Positions 36,905 through 48,730 of a DNA stretch of 64,000 bases are shown one piece after another. The position numbers and the translations under genes are program-made. The notes beneath the pieces were generated by a model that saw nothing but the letters and a program-made list of their open reading frames with translations, did no database searches and was not told the origin of the DNA. Positions within the stretch are counted from its first letter, which is position 1; each line of letters opens with the position of its first letter. The stretch lies in contig CM042697.1 in assembly GCA_023614405.1 (NCBI GenBank), forward strand, positions 187,921,189-187,985,188, in the 5' to 3' direction. Source of the DNA: Avena insularis. Its lineage: Eukaryota > Streptophyta > Magnoliopsida > Poales > Poaceae.

Positions 36905-36921
36905 AATCTAACCCCCTTAAG
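36905..36921 (-). other. Polypurine tract (D)
   Basis: On the - strand AAGGGGGTTAGATT directly precedes the 3' LTR start at 36904; this fixes the - orientation. Confidence 0.8.
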
Positions 36922-36928
36922 GTGAATC

Positions 36929-38509
36929 TCACCCTCGAGATTCGGGTTGGCTAGCAAATAGGTGAGGGTGGTCTCTCCGAATATCATCTTCTCTTTCCCA
37001 TGTTGCTTATTTTTCAGAATGATGGTTCCAATGAACTTTACAGAATTTGATAGTCTTTGTCCGAGTAACTCTTTCTGTAGTCTCAAGAATCTTGATAGGT
37101 TTTTCTTCATAAGTGAGATCACTTTCCAATTGGACCTCCTCCAAAGGTATAGTATCCTTCAAAGAAGTCTCCTCCATCTCTGGATGGCATTTCTTTAGCT
37201 GACTCACATGAAACACGTTGTGAATGGCAGACAATGATTCCAGCAATTCAATCTCATATGCCACTTCTACTTTACGACTCAGAATCTTGAATGGTCCAAC
37301 ATATCTTGGGGCCAATTTTCCTTTGACTCCAAATATCTTCACTCCACGAAGTGGTGACACTCTAAGATAATCTCTATCACCCACCTCATAGGTGACTTCT
37401 CTACGCTTAGGATCTGCGTAGCTCTTCTGTCGGGACTGTGCTATCTTCAATCTGTCCTTTACTAACTTGACCTTCTCTTAAGCTTCTTTGATTAGTTCTG
37501 GCCCGAACAAGTTTCTTTCTCCAACACCATTCCATAGTAATGGGGTAGTACACTTTCTCCCATAGAGAAACTCAAACGGTGCCATCTCAATACTGGCTTG
37601 ATAGCTGTTGTTGTAAGAGAATTCTGCGTAAGGCAGTCTTTCATCCCAACTAGCTCCATAGTCTAGGGCACACGCCCTCAGCATATCTTCTAAGATCTGG
37701 TTGGTCCTTTCTGTCTATCCATCAGTCTGGGGATGAAAAGCAGTACTAAATTCCAATCTCGTTCCCAATGATTCATGTAGTTGCCTCCAAAAATGGGAAG
37801 TGAATTGAGTTCCCCTATCAGACACAATACTCTTGGGGTACTCCATGCAGACACACAATCCTATTCATATAGATCTTGGCCAACTTAGAACTTGTATAGG
37901 TTGTCTTCACGGGTATGAAGTGAGCCACTTTAGTTAAGCGATCTACTACCACCCAAATAGAATCATATCCTGACCTGGTCCTTGGCAATCCAGTGATGAA
38001 ATCCATGCCAATCTTGTCCAACTTCCAATCAGGAATAGGTAGTGGTTGTAACAAACCTGCTGGTTTCTGATGTTCCGCTTTCACTCTATTACATACATCA
38101 CACAAGGCAATATGTTCGGCGATGTCCTTCTTGAGATTATTCCACCAAATTTTTTCCTTCATATCCATGTACATTTTGGTGTTACCTGGATGAATGGAAT
38201 ATGGTGAGTTGTGTGCTTCTTGTAAAATCAGTTTCCGAAGCTCCGGATCTTGCGGAACGTAGATACGTTTTCCGTACCATAAAGTACCCTGTTCGTCTTC
38301 ATGGAATCCTTTGGCTTTTCCTTTACCAATCTTTTCCTTAATCTCTTCAATTTCCTTGTCCGTCTTTTGGGCTTTCTTGACTTTGTCCAAAAAGGTGGGT
38401 TGAACATCCAATGACATGAGATGTCCTTCAGGCACAATCTCCAATCTGAGATCTTTAAATTGGGCACATAGGTCATCTGGCAACTCTCCCTTAGTAAGCC
38501 CATTCACAT
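36929..38509 (-). pseudogene. pol: D integrase with chromodomain-like tail (broken)
   Basis: Motifs in order: [34 protein letters not shown], then a frameshift near 37835 just after LHGVP. FHPQTDG is followed by TAG at 37717-37715, then PYAEFSYNNSYQ and TAA at 37480-37478. VSPLRGVKIFGVKGKLAPRYVGPFKIL leads to a chromodomain-like tail with TAA at 37009-37007. The frame then continues WEREDDIRRDHPHLF to TGA at 36931. At least three stops and one shift. Confidence 0.85.
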
Positions 38510-39846
38510 ATACCTTACAGCTTAATTCATCCGCTACAACATTTGCTTTACCGGGGTGGTATTGCAAACTCAAGTCATAGTCCTTGATGAGTTCTAGCCA
38601 TCTTCTTTGTCTCATGTTGATTTCTTTCTGAGTGAAGATGTACTTCAAACTTTTGTGATCTGTGAACACTTCACATCGCTTTCCCAAAAGATAATGTCTC
38701 CATGTTTTGAGTGCATGGACAACAGAGGCTAACTCTAAATCATGAGTAGGGTAGTTCACTTCATGAGTTTTGAGTTGTCTCGAGGCATAAGCCACAACTT
38801 TCCCTTCTTGCATCAGAACTGCACCTAATCCATGATGAGATGCATCACAATACACTTGGAATACCTTTCTCCAAATTTGGCAGACATAGGACTGGTTCTG
38901 TCACTAGTCTCTTCTTCAATTCTTGAAAACTGAGTCCACATACTTTAGTCCAAGCAAATTTATTGTATTTCTTTAGTAATTCTGTCATTGGCTTAGGTAC
39001 CTTTGAGAAATTTTCAATGAATCTTCTATAGTATCCTGCCAAGCCAAGGAAACTACGAACTTCTTTCACTGACTTAGGAGATTCCCAGTCATTCTGTGAC
39101 ACTTTTATGGATCAATCGCTACACCATCTCCTGACACAATGTGTCCAAGAAATCCAACTTCATTCAACCAGAATTCACACTTGCTGAATTTGGCATACAA
39201 CTTATGCTCTCTAAGCTTCTCAAGTATCAAACGCAAATGTCCCTCATGCTCTTCTTTGCTCTTGGAGTAGATCAAAATGTCATCGATGAAAACGACAACA
39301 AACTTGTCAAGAAACTCCATGAACACCTTGTTCATCATATTCATGAAGTAAGCTGGTGCATTGGTCAAACCAAATGGCATCACGGTGTACTCATACAATC
39401 CATACCTAGTGGTGAAAGCTGTCTTAGGTATGTCTTGTTCCCTTATCTTAAGCTGAAAATAACCTGACCGAAGATCAATCTTTGACACGGGATCCTTCTA
39501 GTTGATCAAACAAATCATTGATTCTGGGCAAAGGGTATTTGTTCTTGATAGTCACCTCATTGAGTGAACGATAATCGATGCATAACCTTTGACTTCTATC
39601 TTTCTTTTCCACAAACAAGACTGGTGCTCCCCAAGATGAAGAACTTGGTTGAATAAATCCTTTCTGCAACTGTTCTCCAAGTTGTTTCTTGAGTTCTTTC
39701 AACTCATCAATTGACATCTTGTAAGGTCTCTTTGCTATTGGTCCTGATCCTGGCAGCAAGTCAATCAGAAACTCCACATCTCTATCTGGTGGCATTCGCG
39801 GTAATTCTTCCGGAAACACATCTAGATATTGCCTCACAATTGGCAC
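38510..39846 (-). pseudogene. pol: D reverse transcriptase and RNase H (frameshifted)
   Basis: [83 protein letters not shown]. RNase [27 protein letters not shown], and VVADELSCK where relatives have ADALSR. Shifts near 39490, 39105 and 38860. The protein order RT-RNase H-integrase is that of Ty3/gypsy. Confidence 0.85.
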
Positions 39847-39851
39847 ACTGT

Positions 39852-41369
39852 CTATGCTAACCCCTTAAGAGAATTTAGCTTACTCCCTTTTGATTCAAAG
39901 TTAGTCTTGAATCCAATCCTTTTATAACCCGGGGTTGTGAGTGTGATAGTATGATTGGCACAATCTAGCACCCCCTTGTACTTAGTCATCCAGTCCATTC
40001 CCAAAATGACATCCAATCCTTGGGAATTTAGGATTATCAGATTAACGGGAAACTTATACTTCCCAAATTCTATGACTAGGTCATGACATCCTGAGTTCAC
40101 TATCATTTCTCCACCAGGAGAACTTACTCTTATAGGACACCCCATAGTTTCAACTGGAAGTTCATTTCTATCAAAAAATGCTCTTGATATGGATGAATGC
40201 AATGCGCCAGTATAAAAAAGAACAAGTGCTGGAACAGAATTGAGTTTGAACTTACTAGCCACAGCATCAGGTTCCTCATAAATCTCTTCCACATTGATGT
40301 GGTTTACTTGTCCCTTCTGGAAAGGGTTGGGCTTGGTGGTTCCTTCAACTTTCTTCTCTGGTCACTCATTTGCATAATGCCCCATCTTCTTACACTTGAA
40401 ACCCTCAACCTGACTAAAATCTCTCTTTGCAGGCTGACTACCACTTCCATTTCCACCTCCACTGTGGTGACCCTTGTGTCAACTCTTGTGGTTCTTGTAC
40501 TTGTCATTATCATGACTACGGTGATGCTTGTTGTCATGATGGCGGTTGTGGCTGTGGTGGTTGTTGTGCTTTCCATGTTTGTGGGATCCATAACTCCCAC
40601 TATCATCATGATGGGAACGCTTGTGAGACGATCCCAAGCTGTGCTTGTCAAAGCCGTGCTTCCTCTTTTTGCTTTCAACCTGTTTCATCTTGTTCTCCAA
40701 GATGGTAGCCTTGTCACAAAGTGATTGGTAGGTTGGGACATAGGCAACAGACAGTTGCAGATTCAGTTCATCATTCAGTCCTTCGAGGAATTTCTCCTTC
40801 CTCTTGGCATCAGTATCAACTTCATCCGGTGCATAATGCGCCAGATTGTTGAACTCCTCAATATATTCAGCCATGCTGCGGTGACGTTGTTTCGGGTTGT
40901 GGAACTCCTTCTTCTTCAAATTCATCACTCCGGATGAGATGTGAGCTGTGCGGAAACCATCCTCAAAGATAGCCCAAGTTACATCCTCAATGGAAGTGGT
41001 GATCTGAAAGTTATCCCACCAAGTTGCTGCTGGTCCTTCCAACAGATGTGCTGCAAACCTGACCTTCTCCTCGTCGGTGCAGCCGACTGTTACCAAATCC
41101 TTGTTCACCGAACGTAGCCAATCATTGGCCACCATTGGATCAGTGGTTCCTGAGAACTTTGCAGGCCTCAGTCTTAGGAATCTGGTGAGCATGTCAAATC
41201 CTGGTGGATTGTTCGGGTTGTTGTTGTTGTTGTTTTTGTTGTTCTGATTCTGGTTCTGCATAAAAGTGGTCATCATCTGCATCAGTTGTGCCTGTGCTGT
41301 CATCAACTGCTGCATCTCGGGAGTGACATTGTTGTTGTTTGGGTTGGGATTGGCACGTCGAGGCGGCAT
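39852..41369 (-). pseudogene. gag-pro: D gag and protease (active site lost)
   Basis: ATG 41369 starts MPPRRANPN. Core: LEGPAATWWDNFQ, YIEEFNNLAHYAPDEVDTD. A TGA at 40481-40479 lies in the His-rich linker. The zinc knuckle has lost its first and last Cys (GFKCKKMGHYANE then TGA). The protease reads LFYTGALHSSIS where relatives have [12 protein letters not shown], so the catalytic Asp is Tyr. TAG at 39854 ends this frame and a shift leads to RT. The gag ATG is preceded by ACCACAA rather than ACCACAG. 41370-41598 is non-coding spacer. Confidence 0.85.
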
Positions 41370-41598
41370 TTGTGGTTTTCATAAGGATGAGAATGAGATA
41401 CCCATAGATGCTTAACATGCACAATACATCATATAGACAATCACAATAACCAAGCATCAAAATAACATAGAGTTTGAACGACATAAACAACAAGTTTAGA
41501 AATGAAAATACACCATAGCAAGCCACCCACATGTTGGATGGTCATTGCGACTCAATAATCAAAAGTACGGTAGGTGAAAGATAAATGAGTAGCCAACA

Positions 41599-42406
41599 CT
41601 ACTCCTCCACATCAATCTCCACATCAACAAGGGTAAGACCTGCATTCTCCATAGCGGTCTTGTACTCCTCAACATTAGTAGTCAAGGCCTCTATCTTGGC
41701 CCTAAGAGCCCTTTTCTGTGAGCGAAGCCTCTCGATCACTCCCTGCTGATGCTCAAGCTCGAAGTCCTTGGCCTCTAGCTCTTCCTTCATCTCCTGGATC
41801 TTCTTGTTCCTGTCTTGGACTCTCTTCTCCTGGCTCTTGAATTTCTTGTCCTGGCTTTCAAACTTGGCCTCCATTTCCTTGACTATCTCGTCTTGCTCTG
41901 CGAAGAGCTTGTCCTTCTCACGCTGCTGAACCTGGAGCTCATCATTGCTAAGCATGACATTGGTCCTATCAGTATCTAGGTGCCTAATAAGACCCTCTAG
42001 TTCCTGGAGGTACAGACGAATCGGCTCCATTGTCTCTCTAGCAGCATCCTCGTACTCAATAGCCTCACCCTCCTTGTTGCATCTCTCGAAGGGGTGAAAG
42101 TAAAGTCCTCTAAGCTCTGTGGAGTGTCTCCCGACCAGGCGCCCGTGTAACTCCTTCATGACTACATCTAAGCCTTTCTCCTTGTCGTCATGCATCAGCT
42201 TGAAAGTGATGGTCTCCGTGGTTGGCTCATCTCAAGGCCCGCTGGGTGACTCTGAAGCCCCAAAGGTCCTTCCTCTCAAACTTGGTGAGGGGAAGCGTCA
42301 TGATGCTAGGAAGTGGAAGGTTGAGAACACTAGTGAGCTCAATGAGACGAGTACCAAAACGAGTTCCCTTGAACTCCTCGGTCGTGTTGATGATAACATT
42401 AGGCAT
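41599..42406 (-). pseudogene. D second extra ORF (coiled-coil protein)
   Basis: ATG 42406 directly after AAAAATAG; starts MPNVIINTTEEFKGTRFGTRLIELTSVLNLPLP. A frameshift lies near 42235, after which the frame is open to the stop at 41599. Motifs: VGRHSTELRGLYFHPFERCNKEGEAI, then charged coiled coil (MEAKFESQDKKFKSQEKR), acidic end VDVEIDVEE. Close to the C ORF and clearly related to that of N1 (LPLPTIQG, IGRLCGRHHE). Function unknown. Confidence 0.7.
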
Positions 42407-42608
42407 CTATTTTTATAAGATAGAGAAAAGTTAGAATCAACATCAATAGAGAAAAATCACAAGACAAAATATCACAAGCATATCTTTTGCAACAATCACA
42501 CAAGTCATGGCATACACAAATCCATTACAAGCATCAAAGGTTCAACATAACTTAGACAAATTTTTGGAAGTAAAACGATAAATGTGGTGGTCCAACTAAC
42601 AGAGTACA

Positions 42609-42999
42609 TTACAATCCCCACTCACTTGCCAAGTTGGCTATCAGGGCATCCCTAGAGGCAGTCTGTCGATCTTGATCACATGACTCCATTGCTAAGTCTA
42701 TGATGTCTTCTCTTAAACGTTGGTTAGTAGCCTCTAACTCTTGGGTATGCTTCTTTTCTTCTCTAAGGTCATTTTGGGTGTTGAGCATTATGCACTTGAG
42801 TCTATCACCAAGCTCCTTGATAGCATTCCAAGCTGCATTCTTCTCCTTCATCCATCACAGGGAATCCTTTGTACACGGCTGCACCATGTATCCCCATGGT
42901 AACCATAAGGTTCTTGAGGGCCTTTGGAAATTCAGTCTCACACTCCAAGGTCATGGTCATGAGTGGTCCCTTCCTCACGGCTTCGTTGATGGAATTCAT
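42609..42999 (-). pseudogene. D first extra ORF (internal deletion)
   Basis: ATG 42999 directly after AATTTGTAG; starts MNSINEAVRKGPLMTMTLECETEFPKALK in part, continuing to FPVMDEGEE. Compared with the C copy (60481-60927), about 39 codons in the middle are missing, and the frame changes at the scar near 42850. The rest (NAAWNAIKELGDRLK.., coiled coil) ends at 42609. No known domain is recognised. 42407-42608 between the two ORFs is spacer. Confidence 0.6.
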
Positions 43000-44575
43000 C
43001 TACAAATTGAGATGAGAAAGAAGATTAGAAAAGTTTACAAGAAGAAAAAGACTGTCAACACCCGGATTTTTAATCCCAGATGCGTGTTATGCCATACATT
43101 GCAATCCCAGGATTACCATTTTTGCGAGACATAACATATTTGGATATAACAGTACATCATCCATTACAAACCAAACATAATGTCTTACACAAATAAGGAA
43201 CTCATGATCCAGTTCTTAATACAACTCAAGCAGCGGAATAACGTAATAATAAAGGTAGCGTAGGCGAAGCTCCATCTTCGGGGTCACAGGCAATGCTGAC
43301 GATGGGAGATGATCCTAGTTGTCGTAACATTCCTACGGTCCATCATCCTGGTACTCCTCTTCATAGTCTGGCCATGGGAATAGCCAGGGACAAAGCCATG
43401 AGTACTCTTTAAGTACTCGCAAACTAATACTAACAAGTTAAGGGGGTTTTTGTAGTAGGACACTAAGCTCTAGGGTTGATTTGCAAAAATCCAGATTTAC
43501 CTCTACTAAGTTCAGAAGCAAAGAAAACTAGTTGAAATTTTAGAACACCTAAGTGGGAACTTGAATTTCATATCACAACTCTGTTGTGGTCAAGTCAAAG
43601 TCTAAATTCATTTCACAAGTCATTTTGAAAACATCTGAACGGGGAACAGTATGGCCACCCAATCGTCCATAATCATGACGCCTATTCGAATAGTTTGACA
43701 CTCTGCAGATATTGTACACTTTCACCACAACATTCGAAACATCCGTCAGGAACAAATCCTGAATTCACCATACTCAATATGCGGATAATCAATCCTAACC
43801 TGTCAATTACACGCCCTAGTATAGGCACCTCTCTTATGAGTTTGGCGTCCCAACCATGACCAACTGTCATCTTGGGTACTGCACAGGTGGACAATCTTCA
43901 CAAGGTAGCCTCAGCTCAGACCTTGGCCGTGAGGGAACCCATACTAAGGTATATAAGTTTCATAAGCCCTACCCAATTTTCGGGTATTGTGGTTGTACGG
44001 TAAAATTGGAATGGTATCACATCCAGACAACCATCAGTTTTATAAAGGGCTAAGGCTCATGCCTCAACATTTTCATCATCAAAATCATCTGGTGTTCGGA
44101 AACACATGTCAAAACATTTCAGTAGAATGACTCATCATTCCAAGGTTTTCCTAACCATTTTCTCCAAGTATTCCCATCTAAAAAGTTGATCAAGTTTTAT
44201 GCTTAGCACTAGCATCTACAAGTGGGGTTAAATACTAAGGAGGGTTGGTAAACAAGTGGGGATTAATGAAGTTCAATCTCATGCCTTAGGATGACATCAA
44301 GATTATCTAGCTTAGGCCAAATTTAATGCTCTTTATGCAACCTTCAATTATCTTCCTAGAATCTACAAGTCACTTAAGTAAACTCTAAGAGAAAGCTCTG
44401 ATAAAGAAATAAAGTAGAATGCTTGCAAGTAAAACTAGGATTGCGTTATCAAGTGGGTATGATCACATATTCTTAAGGCATATAGTTGGCATGGTAACAA
44501 GCAAGTATTAGCTTGCATAAGTAGGGTATCTTGCAAGGGTTAACTTGCTCAATCACATAGTAGTATTAGGCTTTC

Positions 44576-44662
44576 CTTGTGCAGAGAAGTGGTTGAAGTT
44601 CTTCTCGGCTTCTTCCTCGTAGTATCCTCCTTCCTCCTCATATCCTTGGTCGGTACTAGCGT
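44576..44662 (-). other. Exon-like acidic block in E 3' LTR
   Basis: 87 bp between TTTATAG and AAG|GAAAGC (the 5' copy has GCAAGC). Phase-1 reading is open: ASTDQGYEEEGGYYEEEAEK..HFSAQ. It is Glu/Tyr-rich rather than Cys-rich but has the same entry and exit phase and the same terminal Gln plus G as N1, B and D. Confidence 0.4.
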
Positions 44663-45815
44663 CTATAAATAAATACGAGGTACACAATCACCAAACAATA
44701 CTTAACTATTTTCAATCATCACACAAAGATGTACTATAGATGATCTAGCATCATCACCTATCATTACATGACTAAAGCATTTGTCTTACTTCTTTTTAAT
44801 TTGAGAAAAGTAATTTCTACTCATTGAAAAACTACTTAAGATTTAATATTCTCCAACTCAAACATGGAATCATGTTGACACATGTCATTACCACATATTT
44901 CAGTACATGGGAATGTGATTTAAAGTGGTGTCACAACTTAATAAGGTTTAATCTTTTTATTTTAAATAAATAAAGTGACTAGAAATGCCAATGTGGCATT
45001 CTTTTGTTGCTTGAATATTATTTCTATAAGTAAACCCAAATGTTTTTATATATTCTGAAAGGTATGATCAAATGTGATTTTTGAGAGTTGGAATCAACTC
45101 AAAAGCTATGATGGTTGAATTTTGAAAAATGTTTGAATATAGAAAAGGTTCTGACTTGTTATTTTTACCAAGGTTGATCTACAAATCCAAATGATTTGAA
45201 TCTAACGGGCTTGGATTAAGCATTTCAGTAACTTTCTAACAAAATTAGTTTCATGCATTTTGGTTCACTACATCGAGCTGGGTTGATTTTTGAATATAGG
45301 TGCAGAACTGAGTTTGAATTAAAATAGAAAAATCTAAATTCAACCGGTTGGGCTGCGCGGGAAAGGTTAATGGGCCGGCCAGTGTCACTCCACAGCGCGG
45401 GGCTCAGCTGACAGGGGGGTTCCACCAGTCAGTGGATCATAACAGGCGAAGCGGTACATGGCTGTGTGGTTCGTTGGATTAGAAGGACGATCGACGGTTG
45501 GGGATCGTCGTCAACAATGAACATGTCACTGGAGAGCTCGAACCTTAGCGGCTCAGTGGGGGTGCATAGGGGGCATACCAGGGCTCCAGCGACGACGGCG
45601 AGGCGGGCAAACGAATGAGTGGTTGACGACAAGCTCAGGGATGGTCGAGGCAGATCCAGGGGTGGTCAAAATAAACGGCTCCCTTCTTACCCAGAGGCGG
45701 CCTGCTCCGGCGCAATTCCGGCGAGTTGCTGCTCCTCGTGCTCCGGCTAGAGGGTAGAACGATCAGTGAGGTGAGGGGAGTGGAATGGTGTGCTTCAAAC
45801 GGCTAGGGATCACCT

Positions 45816-45824
45816 CCTTTTATA
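45816..45824 (-). promoter_or_regulatory. TATA box in E 3' LTR
   Basis: TATAAAAGG on the - strand, with an identical copy in the 5' LTR at 55695-55703. It lies just upstream of the proposed first LTR exon. Confidence 0.6.
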
Positions 45825-47087
45825 GGCTCGACGGCAAGACCGAGAGGGATGGGCAGACGATGGTGGAGACATGGCGACGGGCGGCTAACGGCATGGCTGA
45901 GGGCTCCGGCTCCACCTCGGCTAGCGGCATGGCTGAGGTTGGCGATCGACGGGAGCTCTCCTGGCGATGCTCTAGAGCTTAAATGCGCGCTTAGGGGCGG
46001 TGGCAATCGGTCGGGAACGTGCGGTGCTCTGGGCGGCAGAGGCAACGTCTTCGACGGCGAGCAGTGGCTATGAGGCTCGGGGCGGTGAACGGGGGTGTCT
46101 GGCGTGTTCCTGGGATCATGGCGAAGTAGTAGGCACGGGCTGCGATCGAGGGGTGGCGTGTCGCAGTGGCACTAGGCGCGCGGCGTTCCTGGTGGTCCAC
46201 GGCTTGCACTGGCTTGGGGAGGGGACAGTGTGCGGAGGTGAGGTGCTGGCTACCTCCCAGACAAGGTTGGCAAGGATAGGGTGGCTGCTATCTAGCCGAC
46301 GACAATGGGGTGGCATGGTGAGGCTCAGCCTGCTCACCATTGATGGCAAGGCCGGCGCACAGTGGTGCTAGATGTTTACAATTGATCTATATGATCTACT
46401 AAAGACTAGTTGCAACCAGAGAGGGAACAAGTTAGGCCAAATTTACTACACACTACAGTGTTTGTGATTTGTTTGATTTGAATCTGCAAGGTGTTTGATG
46501 AAATGGCCACAAGAAACTTACTTTTGAATTTTGAAAAGATTTTTGGTGAGTGTGCTAGGCATGTGCTAGGGATTCTGTGGGTGCTTGGGTTTTAAAAATT
46601 GAGCTTGTTTGAGTGGTTTTTGAAATAGTGGGATCTTCCCATATGAGATAGATTCAATTTTAAAGTGTCATTTAAACTTAGCATTTGAATGTTTTTGGAT
46701 GATCACAAAGTGAGCCTTGGTACCTTATAATGAGTACTAACAAGGGGTGCAAAGATTCACAAATGTTTCTGTTGAGTTTTGAAAACTAGGGATAGCCAAA
46801 GTAGGCATGAGAGTTAAATTGGCAAAAATGACCATTCACTTCATTTGTTTATTTTTGAGTTGTTTGTCTTTGGGAAAAGTTTGGGGATTGTTTAGATGAT
46901 GTTTATTTCACCTAAGAATCATTTTACAAGCAAAGAAACACAGAACCATGGCAATTCAAAAGAATCCAAATTTTGAATACACACACATATGAATGCTTTC
47001 ATATTTTTAGTTGGAGAAGTTTTTGTTAAGCCTAATTTTGATGATTAGAGTTTTATGATCCAAGTTTAATATTTTTGGGATGTTACA

Positions 47088-47104
47088 AACCTTCCCCCCT
47101 TAAA
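47088..47104 (-). other. Polypurine tract (E)
   Basis: On the - strand TTTAAGGGGGGAAGGTT directly precedes the 3' LTR. Confidence 0.8.
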
Positions 47105-47147
47105 CAAAATCTCGTCCCGAGATTTGAAAAAGGACGAAAAAGATTAC

Positions 47148-48730
47148 CTAGGATTTGAAGAGATCGGGAAACCCCGTCCTGATGTGATCTTCGCGCTCCC
47201 AGGTAGCTTCTTCTTCTGTGTGGTTGCTCCACTGAATCTTGAGAAACTTGATGCTTTGGGTTCTTGTAGTTCTGAAAGCTTCTTCCAGAATACGGATGGG
47301 TACTTCGGGATAGGTCAGGTCATCGTTGATTTCTATGGTCCGGTGATCAATGTTCTTGACCACTCCCGTCTTCTCCGGAACTTCGAGGAACTTGCGAAGT
47401 AATGAGATATGGAACACATTGTGCACGGATGACATCTCTTCTGGCAGTTCCAATTGATACAACACTTCTCCTCGACGGTTTCAGAATCTTGAAGGGGCCG
47501 ATATATCTAGGGGCTAACTTTCCCTTCAGTTGGAAACGCTGCATTCCTTTCAATGGAGACACTTTCAGATACACGAACTGTCTGATGTTGACGACGAGGT
47601 CTCGATGTCTCTTATCGGTGTAACTCTTCTGTCTTGACTAGGATGTCTTGAGGTGCTCATGAATCTTGTGAAACTTCTCTTCTGCTTCTCGTAGTATGTC
47701 GGGTTCGAAAATCTGACTCTCTCCTACTTCTGACCAGTTCAAAGGGGTGCGACACTTCCTTCCATACATGAACTCAAATGGGGCCATTTGCAAACTAGCT
47801 TGATACTGTTATTGTATGAAAATTCTGCGAACGGCAGACAGTCTTCCCATTTAGATCCATACTCTAACACACATGCTCTCAACATGTGTTCGAGTATTTG
47901 ATTTACTCGCTCCGTTTGTCCGTCGGTCTGAGGGTGATAAGCTGTGCTAAAATCTAGTCTTGTTCCTAAACCTTCTTGGACTTTCTTCCAGAATCTCGAG
48001 GTAAACTGAGTTCCTCGATCCGATACGATGTTCTTGGGGACTCCGTGCAAACTGACGATTCTAGCGATGTATAACTCCGCTAGCTTCAAACTCTGATATG
48101 AGGTCTTGACTGGTAAGAAATGGGTGACTTTGGACAATCTGTCCACTATGAACCAGATAGAGTCATTTCCCCTACTAGAAGTAGGCAGTCCGGTGATAAA
48201 GTCCATTCCACCGGAATCCCATGTCCATTCCGGAATTTGCAATGGTTGCAACAATCCTGCCGGTCTTTGATGTCCCGCCTTGACTCGCTAACATATATCA
48301 CACTTGGCAATATAGCTTCCGATTTCTCTCTTCATCTTATGCCACCAAAATTGCTCTTTCAAATCTTGATACATCTTCGTTCCTCCGGGATGGATAGAAT
48401 AAAGAGTATCATGAGCTTCCTTCAGAATAACTTCCTTCAACTCAGAATCTGCTGGTACACAAAGGCGTCCTTTGTACCACAAAACTCCTTCTTCGTCTTC
48501 AGTAAATCCGGGTACTTTGCCTGTACCGATACGATGCTTGATTCCGTCGATACTAGCATTTCCTTTTTGTGCCTCCTTGATCTGGCTGATCAAAGTGGGT
48601 TGAAGTTCTATGCTAGACAAAAATCCTTCACTTACTAATTCCATTCGGAAATCTTCCATCTCTTTGTGCAGACTTGGTTGCTCCTTCAAAATCATGGAGT
48701 TCAAGCGGCACGACATTCTGCTAAGGGCAC
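47148..48730 (-). pseudogene. pol: E integrase with chromodomain-like tail (broken)
   Basis: [28 protein letters not shown], then TAG at 48290-48288 and the same frame again: [39 protein letters not shown]. Frameshift near 47807; VSPLKGMQRFQLKGKLAPRYIGPFKIL; another shift near 47470; then NVFHISLLRKF and the chromodomain-like PEVPIRILEE..IQWSNHTEEEATWE, ending at 47148. Confidence 0.85.

Larger units (their letters stand above)
43053..47087 (-). repeat. E 3' LTR
   Basis: 4035 bp. TATA box at 45816-45824; a strong donor-like GG|GTAAGA has its GT at 45690-45689, and the exon-like block 44662-44576 follows after a putative 1028-bp intron. Another donor-like ATG|GTGAGC is at about 46347. AT-rich ends. 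Frames in the 45800-46370 GC-rich part are unsupported. Confidence 0.9.
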
